NCBI GenBank assembly: GCA_002298155.1 | Contig: DBME01000073.1 | Coordinates: 6,091 to 12,569 of the forward strand | Length of the DNA stretch: 6,479 nucleotides | Reading direction: 5' to 3' | From: Holophagaceae bacterium UBA706 | GTDB taxonomy: Bacteria; Acidobacteriota; Holophagae; Holophagales; Holophagaceae | Shown: piece by piece, positions 1-3,688 of the stretch | Layout of the letters: every line of letters begins with the position of its first letter | How positions within the stretch are numbered: position 1 is the first letter of the stretch | Program-made: the position numbers and the translations under genes | The notes under the pieces: model-generated | Database searches by the model: none | Told to the model about the DNA's origin: nothing | The model's input: the letters and a program-made list of their open reading frames with translations, nothing else

Positions 1-309
1 GTCCAGGAGGTACATCCGCTCGTTGCTGCCCAGCCAGGATTTGGCCCCCGAGATGATGTTCCGGCCGTCCACGGCGATGCAGAGGCCGACGCGGCGCCCC
101 GTGCGGTTGTGCACGACGATGGTGTAGCCGGCCCCCCGCACGGCCTCGGCATAGACCCGGTTGGTGCCGCCGGCGGGATAGAGGTTGAGGGTGCGGCCGT
201 CATCCATCCGCAGTTCCACCGAGACCGCCTGGCCCACGACGGATGCCGGGGCGGGTGACGCGCAGGCCAGGATTCCTGCGGCAAGGGCGAAGGTGATGGG
301 GGTTCTCAT
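1..309 (-). CDS. Small exported protein of unknown function (N-terminal 103 residues, cut by window edge)
   Basis: Open frame with no stop before base 1, so the C-terminus is missing. The ATG at 309-307 has a strong Shine-Dalgarno AGGAGG at 320-315, five bases away. Residues 1-22 look like a secretion signal: a short basic start (MR), a hydrophobic stretch (ITFALAAGILAC), then an Ala/Pro/Ser-rich stretch. The ILAC ending at Cys16 could be a lipobox, making it a lipoprotein; cleavage by signal peptidase I after about residue 22 is the alternative. The mature part seems beta-rich, and GYTIVVHNRTGRR followed by VAVDGRN-type sequence (about 61-84) resembles an unnamed family of exported bacterial proteins with a V-DG-N-I-G signature (my recollection, no search). 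It lies downstream of the sigma/anti-sigma pair and has its own copy of the sigma-type promoter, so it is probably a target of that sigma factor. Its molecular function is unknown. Confidence 0.8.
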   Translation of the reverse strand, partial: MRTPITFALAAGILACASPAPASVVGQAVSVELRMDDGRTLNLYPAGGTNRVYAEAVRGAGYTIVVHNRTGRRVGLCIAVDGRNIISGAKSWLGSNERMYLLD

Positions 310-335
310 GGGGTCCTCCTCGGGAAGCCGTCCTG

Positions 336-368
336 TTGGACAGGTCCTCCGGGAGGAATGTTCCCGGC
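336..368 (-). promoter_or_regulatory. Predicted ECF sigma-type promoter of the exported-protein gene
   Basis: On the minus strand GCCGGGAAC (368-360) is followed after exactly 16 bases by CTGTCCAA (343-336). The same two blocks with the same spacing precede the sigma gene at 2010-1978. GGAAC as -35 and a GTC-containing -10 are the general form of ECF-sigma promoters. Transcription would start near base 331, giving a leader of about 20 bases that carries the AGGAGG at 320-315. The -35 block begins immediately after the anti-sigma stop codon (372-370). The element fills most of the 60-base gap between the two genes. Confidence 0.6.
349..367 (-). other. Short inverted repeat after the anti-sigma gene (weak stem-loop)
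   Basis: CCGGGA (349-354) and TCCCGG (362-367) form a 6-bp stem with a 7-base loop just past the anti-sigma stop. A second small stem, CCTGT/ACAGG, lies at 332-344. Neither is followed by a T run on the minus strand, so this is not a convincing intrinsic terminator. The repeat overlaps the -35 block of the predicted promoter and may exist only because of that. Read-through from the anti-sigma gene into the exported-protein gene remains possible. Confidence 0.3.
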
Positions 369-369
369 C

Positions 370-1368
370 TCACCAGGAAATCGTCACCAGCACCTCGTCG
401 GGGAGGTCCAGGGGGGTCGGGCCCTCGAGGCGGCCCAGCCGCTCCAGGGCGGCGCGGAGCCTGGGAAGGCGCCGGCTTTCCATGCGGGCCGTCACGCTCC
501 GCTCCAAGGCCGGGGCCTGGGGGACACCTTCACAGGCCAGGATCGCGTCCAGGACCGCCTGGCGCAGCTTGGGGGAATCGGCGGCCTCCAGGCGGAACCG
601 GAGCGGTGCGGCCAGGGGCGCTTCTTGATAGGATTCCGCGGCCTTCTTGCTCTCGGCCTTCCTGCTTTCCGCCTTGCGGGCCGGCGCCATGTCCCGGGCG
701 GCATTGCCCGCCTGGGCCTGGGCCTCTGCGGCCCGCGGGGCCTGGGCGCTCCCTACGATGCCGGGGGCGAGGAAGGTCGGGGCAGCCTGGGAGGGCGCCC
801 GCGGGGGAGCCTGCGCCGGCGCCTGCGATGGAGCCTGGGAAGAATACTGGGAGGGCGCCTGGGATGGCTCAGGGGAAGTGTCGGCCCCGGGCGTCCCGGT
901 CACAGGGGTGCTGGCGGGCCCGGGTGGCGGGGCGAAGCCGTCCTCCACCTTCTTCTTCCTGGCCGGGGCCTGCTGGGCGGGTTCCTCCGCCTTCTCCTGG
1001 ACGGCTTCGGCCGGCTTGGATTCTTTCCGCGGTTCCGGCACCATCCTGCTCCCGGGGCCGGCGACCTTCGCCACGAGGAGTCCCGTGAGGCAGACGAGGA
1101 CCAGGGCCGCGGCCTGCAGCTCGGGGCGCAGGAAGAGGGGGCGCTTCCGGGGCTGGACCCGGGCCAGGATGCGTTCGGCGAGCCAGGGGGGAGGCTCGAC
1201 GGGTTCCAGGGAGCGGATGGCCTCGACGGTCCGCCGGAGTTCCTCCAGGGCCTTGGCGCAACCCGGACAGGAAGCCAGGTGGTCCTCCAGGGCCTTGGCC
1301 TCCGCCGGGGCCAGGGCCCCGTCGAGATGGGCGGAAAGGAGATCACGGAAGTCCCGGCAGGCGCTCAT
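370..1368 (-). CDS. Membrane-anchored zinc-finger anti-sigma factor
   Basis: 332 residues, predicted to hold the adjacent ECF sigma factor inactive at the inner membrane. Residues 1-40 form a putative zf-HC2/ZAS anti-sigma domain with Cys4, His30, Cys34 and Cys37 (HLASCPGC), preceded by the typical SAHLDGALAPAEAKALEDHL helix. One membrane segment lies at about 84-104, so the N-terminus should be cytoplasmic and the rest periplasmic. Residues 105-250 are low complexity: acidic/basic, then Ser-Gln-Ala-Pro repeats, then two RKAES units. Residues about 251-332 look like a small folded C-terminal domain ending VLVTISW, which I cannot name. The start ATG overlaps the sigma stop codon as ATGA, and there is only a weak Shine-Dalgarno, so translation is probably coupled, keeping the two proteins in balance. 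The long Pro-rich spacer is unusual and may let the C-terminal domain reach into the periplasm. The role is confident; the signal sensed is unknown. Confidence 0.88.
   Translation of the reverse strand: MSACRDFRDLLSAHLDGALAPAEAKALEDHLASCPGCAKALEELRRTVEAIRSLEPVEPPPWLAERILARVQPRKRPLFLRPELQAAALVLVCLTGLLVAKVAGPGSRMVPEPRKESKPAEAVQEKAEEPAQQAPARKKKVEDGFAPPPGPASTPVTGTPGADTSPEPSQAPSQYSSQAPSQAPAQAPPRAPSQAAPTFLAPGIVGSAQAPRAAEAQAQAGNAARDMAPARKAESRKAESKKAAESYQEAPLAAPLRFRLEAADSPKLRQAVLDAILACEGVPQAPALERSVTARMESRRLPRLRAALERLGRLEGPTPLDLPDEVLVTISW
631..678 (-). repeat. RKAES repeat in the anti-sigma linker
   Basis: Encodes anti-sigma residues 231-246: RKAES twice, then the degenerate KKAAES. It forms a highly charged stretch just before the C-terminal domain. 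It is an in-frame amino-acid repeat; the DNA copies have diverged at third positions. Confidence 0.6.
781..864 (-). repeat. Ser-Gln-Ala-Pro repeat tract in the anti-sigma linker
   Basis: Encodes anti-sigma residues 169-196, a run of degenerate SQAP/AQAP/RAP units (SQAPSQYSSQAPSQAPAQAP and onward). On the plus strand it appears as repeated GGGAGGCGCC/TGGGA-like units. Such Pro-Ala-Gln tracts usually form extended, flexible spacers. Here it separates the membrane anchor from the C-terminal domain, so it may span periplasmic distance. Copy number could vary between strains by slippage; that is inference. Confidence 0.65.
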
Positions 1369-1973
1369 GGGGCCCCCAGGGCGCGTTCAAGGCACGCCTT
1401 GATGCCTTCCCGCGCGCGGGCCAGGCGGGACTTGACGGTGCCCTCCCTCAAGTCGAGGACGGCGCCGATCTCCTGGTAGGAGTGGTCACGGAGGTCCCTC
1501 AGGACCAGGACCTCCCGGAAGTCGGGGGGAAGGGTGCCCAGGCATTCCTCCACCTGCCGCCGCAGGGCGGCGGCCTCCAGACGTTCCAGGGCCGAGGGGG
1601 CGTCGGAGGCGGGGTCGGGCCGCACCTCGCCGCGCTCGGTGGCCACGGGGGCATCCAGCGAGAAGGCTTCCCGGCGCCGGCGGGAGGCGAGGGTCTCCAA
1701 GCGGTTCCGGGCCTGGTTGAGGGTGATGGTGGTGAGCCAGGTGGTGAACCGGGCCTCGGAACGGAACCCGGCCAGGCCGCGGTGGGCGGCGATGAAGGCG
1801 TCCTGGACCACGTCGCAGGCCTCCTCGTAGTTGCCCATCATGCGGAAGGCCACGTTCAGCATCGCTTTCTGGTGGCGCAGGACCAGGATCCCGAAGGCGT
1901 CAGGATCCCCCGCCCGGCAAGCCGAGACCAGCTCCACATCGTCGCTCTCCCCATCCACCGAATGCCGGCTCAT
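1365..1973 (-). CDS. ECF (RpoE-like, sigma-70 family) RNA polymerase sigma factor
   Basis: Group 4 sigma factor directing RNA polymerase to a dedicated promoter set. Counting from the optional GTG at 1976 (203 residues), region 2 spans about 25-95: DVVQDAFIAAHRGL (55-68) is the core-binding 2.2 helix and FRSEARFTTWLTTITLNQAR (71-90) covers 2.3/2.4, the -10 recognition part. A variable linker runs about 96-130, and region 4 about 131-196, with helix-turn-helix YQEIGAVLDLREGTVKSRLARAREGIK contacting the -35. There is no SnoaL-like or other extension. I place the start at ATG 1973, because no Shine-Dalgarno precedes either codon and the upstream promoter motif would start transcription there. 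It overlaps the anti-sigma gene by 4 bases. It shares a reading frame with the upstream PRiA4b-like gene, separated by that gene's single TGA. The sigma assignment is secure; the start is less so. Confidence 0.95.
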   Translation of the reverse strand: MSRHSVDGESDDVELVSACRAGDPDAFGILVLRHQKAMLNVAFRMMGNYEEACDVVQDAFIAAHRGLAGFRSEARFTTWLTTITLNQARNRLETLASRRRREAFSLDAPVATERGEVRPDPASDAPSALERLEAAALRRQVEECLGTLPPDFREVLVLRDLRDHSYQEIGAVLDLREGTVKSRLARAREGIKACLERALGAP

Positions 1974-1977
1974 CACA

Positions 1978-2010
1978 TTGGACAGTCTAACGGCCCCGAA
2001 GGTTCCCGGC
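1978..2010 (-). promoter_or_regulatory. Predicted autoregulatory ECF promoter of the sigma/anti-sigma pair
   Basis: On the minus strand GCCGGGAAC (2010-2002) and CTGTCCAA (1985-1978) are separated by 16 bases, identical in sequence and spacing to the element at 368-336; TTC just after GGAACN is also shared. GGAAC plus a GTC-type -10 fits ECF promoters, which commonly precede their own sigma gene. By the same -10 to start distance used at the other copy, transcription would begin at about 1973, the A of the sigma ATG, giving a leaderless mRNA. Confidence 0.6.
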
Positions 2011-2013
2011 AGC

Positions 2014-2028
2014 CTTCACCTGGTGAAG
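2014..2028. promoter_or_regulatory. Perfect 15-base palindrome upstream of the sigma promoter, possible operator
   Basis: CTTCACC-T-GGTGAAG: seven-base arms around one central base, too tight for an RNA hairpin but well shaped for a dimeric DNA-binding protein. It lies 4 bases beyond the GCCGGGAAC block, centred about 48 bases upstream of the predicted start at 1973, a position where activators often bind. It overlaps the last codons and the TGA of the PRiA4b-like gene, so chance within coding sequence is possible. No regulator gene is recognised nearby. Confidence 0.3.
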
Positions 2029-2579
2029 ATGGCCCTCAGGCCGTCGTTGGCCGCCCCCAGGTCGAAGGCCTCCGGGCGCCAGCCTTTGGGGAAGGAGGCC
2101 CGGGCCAGGGGGTGGTCCGGGTGGCGGGGATTCGCCGCCGCCGCAAGGCGCTCCCGGTAGCCGAAGGGCCCCCCTGGGCCCTCGGGAGGGCAGGCGCCCT
2201 TGCCCCCCGCGCACCGGGGGATGCGGAGCGGCGTCTCCGGCAGGAACCGGTCCTCCACGGTGATCTGGTGGGTCCAGGCGTCCTCGAGGCCGTACTCGTA
2301 GCTCAAGGTATCTCCGGGCTGGAAGCCGAGACCCGCCAGGGAGACGCGTTCCGCCCGGAGGCCGAAGGCGCCCTCGGTGCCCACCTCGCCGTATTCCGTC
2401 CCGCGGATGCGGAAGACATGGCCGTGGTCGTCCTCCCACCCGAACACGGCCTGGATGGCCCGGTGCAGCCGCGCCAGGCTGAGGGTGGCCGGGATCTCCA
2501 GCCGCCGCCACACGGCGGGCCTGGTGTCCGCGAGGAGGATCTTGATCCGGTAGGCGTCGCCTTGATCCTTCACGGCCAT
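2016..2579 (-). CDS. Plasmid pRiA4b ORF-3-like family protein
   Basis: 187 residues, soluble, no signal peptide. Family hallmarks in order: PAVWRRLEIP (21-30), LARLHRAIQAVFGWEDDHGHVF (35-56), YEYGLEDAWTHQI (94-106), and a Cys/Gly motif CAGGKGACPPEGPGGPFGY (123-141) near the end. The family is common in bacteria and named after an Agrobacterium plasmid gene; its biochemical role is unknown to me. Two signature sites deviate from what I recall: the usual YDFGD core reads YGLED, and PPEDCGG or PPEDVGG reads PPEGPGG. The start ATG has GGGAGG upstream with good spacing. A near-consensus promoter lies 33-61 bases upstream. The sigma gene begins 39-42 bases downstream in the same frame, so co-transcription is likely, but any link to sigma control is inference. 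The family call is good; function is unknown. Confidence 0.85.
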   Translation of the reverse strand: MAVKDQGDAYRIKILLADTRPAVWRRLEIPATLSLARLHRAIQAVFGWEDDHGHVFRIRGTEYGEVGTEGAFGLRAERVSLAGLGFQPGDTLSYEYGLEDAWTHQITVEDRFLPETPLRIPRCAGGKGACPPEGPGGPFGYRERLAAAANPRHPDHPLARASFPKGWRPEAFDLGAANDGLRAIFTR

Positions 2580-2581
2580 GG

Positions 2582-2601
2582 AAACCTCCCCCGCGGGGTT
2601 T
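2582..2601 (-). promoter_or_regulatory. Inverted repeat over the ribosome binding site of the PRiA4b-like gene
   Basis: On the minus strand AAACC (2601-2597) can pair with GGTTT (2586-2582), with an inner CC/GG pair and one bulged A. The stem contains the GGGAGG Shine-Dalgarno. With the promoter at 2640-2612 the mRNA would start around 2601-2606, placing this stem at the very 5' end. It may damp translation. The stem is short, and the inner CCCCGCGGGG offers an alternative pairing. Confidence 0.35.
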
Positions 2602-2611
2602 GCGGACCCCG

Positions 2612-2640
2612 ATTCTAGATCCGCTGGATTGTCCTGTCAC
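2612..2640 (-). promoter_or_regulatory. Housekeeping-type (sigma-70) promoter for the PRiA4b-like gene
   Basis: On the minus strand -35 GTGACA (2640-2635) and -10 TAGAAT (2617-2612) are separated by exactly 17 bases, each matching five of six consensus positions. The predicted start, around 2605, lies about 26 bases before the ATG at 2579. The rest of this 102-base divergent gap holds no equally good plus-strand promoter for the membrane-protein gene: TTGTCC at 2629-2634 with an AT-rich patch near 2654 is the best I see, and it is weak. Confidence 0.6.
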
Positions 2641-2681
2641 ACTATTCGGAAGGTTATTTCAACGACCATGGAGGATTGGCG

Positions 2682-3596
2682 ATGATCTCGGTCACGGATC
2701 CCATCCAGCGGGCTATCGACTGGACCAAGAAGCTTCTTTTCGGCCCCTTCGATTTCGGGAAGTGGTGCGCCATCGGTTTCACCGCCTTCCTGGCGAGCTT
2801 CGTGTCCGGCGGGGGGGGCGGCGGCTACCGAGGGCGGATGCCGGGATCCAAGGGGTTCGGGGGGGCCGCGCACATGCCATCGCCTGAGGACGCCTTCCAG
2901 GCGGTCTGGCATTGGTGCCTGGGACATCTGGCCTTGGTGGGCGTCCTCGCGGTCCTGGCCCTGGTCGTGATGGTGGTGTTCCAATGGCTGGGTGCCCGGG
3001 GACTTTTCATGTTCCTGGACAACGTGGTGCATGGGCGGGGTGAGATCGCTGCCCCCTGGACGCGGTTCCGCGTTCATGCCAACCGGGTGCTGGCCGCAAT
3101 CCTGATCCTCGACGTGGCCTACCTGGCGGTGTCTGCGGTGGCGGTGTGGGTGGGCTGGAGCCTCGCGCGCCAGGATATCGCGGACATGGAGTTCGGTGCA
3201 CACGCCATCGCGGGGATCCTCGCGGCAGCCGCGATCCTCGTTCCCTGCCTCCTCGTGCTGGGCATCGTCAGCCTCCTGCTCCGGGACTTCGTGGTGCCGG
3301 TCATGTATCTGCGGAATTGCACCGTCGGCGAAGGGTTCGGAATCCTGCGCCGGGAACTGCTCGCGGGCCGCGGGGGCAGTTTCGTGCTCTTCTACCTCAT
3401 GAAGGCCGTCCTCTTCCTGGCGGCCGCGGTCGTGATCATGTTCGGAGTGTGCATCACCTGCTGCACGGCGGGCCTTCCCTACGTGAGCTCCGTGGTGTTC
3501 CTGCCGGTCTTCGTGTTCTTCCGGGCCTATTCGCTGGAATTCATGGCCCAGTGCGGGGCGGAGTGGCGGATCCTGCCCGAAGGTTCCGGGCATTGA
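2682..3596 (+). CDS. Polytopic integral membrane protein of unknown function
   Basis: 304 residues from ATG 2682, which has GGAGG at 2670-2674, seven bases away; an in-frame TTG at 2676 is less likely. The start MISVTDPIQRAIDWTKKLLF...PFDFGKWCAIGF is an amphipathic stretch leading into a membrane segment (about 28-42). It reminds me of uncharacterised membrane proteins in several phyla that share a P-F-D-GKW motif near the N-terminus (impression only). Further hydrophobic segments lie at about 80-100, 136-160, 175-200, 234-258 and 266-285, so about six helices in all. The first loop (43-62) is rich in glycine, with GGGGGG at 43-48. Cysteines cluster at 257-261 (CITCC). No catalytic motif or transporter signature is visible. 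It is transcribed away from the PRiA4b-like gene and ends 90 bases before leuA, with no clear terminator between. Real gene; function unknown. Confidence 0.85.
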   Translation: MISVTDPIQRAIDWTKKLLFGPFDFGKWCAIGFTAFLASFVSGGGGGGYRGRMPGSKGFGGAAHMPSPEDAFQAVWHWCLGHLALVGVLAVLALVVMVVFQWLGARGLFMFLDNVVHGRGEIAAPWTRFRVHANRVLAAILILDVAYLAVSAVAVWVGWSLARQDIADMEFGAHAIAGILAAAAILVPCLLVLGIVSLLLRDFVVPVMYLRNCTVGEGFGILRRELLAGRGGSFVLFYLMKAVLFLAAAVVIMFGVCITCCTAGLPYVSSVVFLPVFVFFRAYSLEFMAQCGAEWRILPEGSGH

Positions 3597-3602
3597 CGGC
3601 GG

Positions 3603-3630
3603 TTATCGACGCGTAAGCAAAGCTGATACT
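3603..3630 (+). promoter_or_regulatory. Weak candidate promoter for the leu operon
   Basis: TTATCG (3603-3608) and GATACT (3625-3630) are 16 bases apart, with three and four matches to the sigma-70 consensus. Transcription from here would start near 3637, right at the first leader hairpin. It is the best candidate in the 90-base gap before leuA, but a weak one; transcription from further upstream through the membrane-protein gene is equally possible. Confidence 0.2.
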
Positions 3631-3635
3631 CGTGG

Positions 3636-3659
3636 ACGGGGTCCCGGCGCGGCCCCCGT
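3636..3659 (+). other. First leader hairpin upstream of leuA
   Basis: ACGGGG (3636-3641) pairs with CCCCGT (3654-3659), and inside it CCG/CGG (3644-3646 with 3650-3652) can close a 3-base loop. It is GC-rich and not followed by a T run, so not an intrinsic terminator. It abuts the second hairpin with one base between. It may be part of a leu leader RNA or a GC-rich coincidence. Confidence 0.35.
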
Positions 3660-3660
3660 A

Positions 3661-3688
3661 ATGGAATTTTCCAGCCGGAAGGTTCCAT
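3661..3688 (+). promoter_or_regulatory. Hairpin sequestering the leuA ribosome binding site and start codon
   Basis: ATGGAATTTTCC (3661-3672) pairs with GGAAGGTTCCAT (3677-3688) as a continuous 12-bp stem (ten Watson-Crick pairs, two U-G wobbles) closed by the loop AGCC. The right arm contains the leuA Shine-Dalgarno GGAAGG (3677-3682) and the first two bases of its AUG (3687-3688). Folded, it should block initiation, so something must open it: coupling, a protein, a ligand, or rapid loading behind polymerase. Confidence 0.55.

Noticed and set aside
332..367. Intrinsic terminator after the anti-sigma gene
   Set aside because: Stems are short and no T run follows on the minus strand; the sequence is better explained as the promoter of the next gene.
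2016..2018. Stop-codon readthrough fusing the PRiA4b-like protein to the sigma factor
   Set aside because: The frames match, but both proteins are complete without the fusion and no readthrough signal is visible; 13 intervening codons in frame is a one-in-three chance.
1482..2618. Long plus-strand open frame antisense to the sigma and PRiA4b-like genes
   Set aside because: It lies opposite two clearly recognisable protein families and its translation is low-complexity Gly/Pro/Arg; it is a GC-rich shadow frame.
3349..3357. A third GCCGGGAAC (plus strand) as another sigma promoter
   Set aside because: It is inside the membrane-protein coding sequence, has no CTGTCCAA-like block 16 bases on, and no gene start follows it.
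3576..3587. 12-base repeat CCCGAAGGTTCC shared with 1995-2006 (sigma -35 area)
   Set aside because: On the minus strand it offers GGAAC, but the bases at the -10 distance (3564-3561, ACTC) do not match and no minus-strand gene starts below it; probably coincidence in coding sequence.
2637..3593. Minus-strand open frame antisense to the membrane protein, rich in His/Glu/Asp
   Set aside because: This composition is the expected antisense of hydrophobic codons. The plus-strand frame has a good ribosome site and plausible membrane helices.
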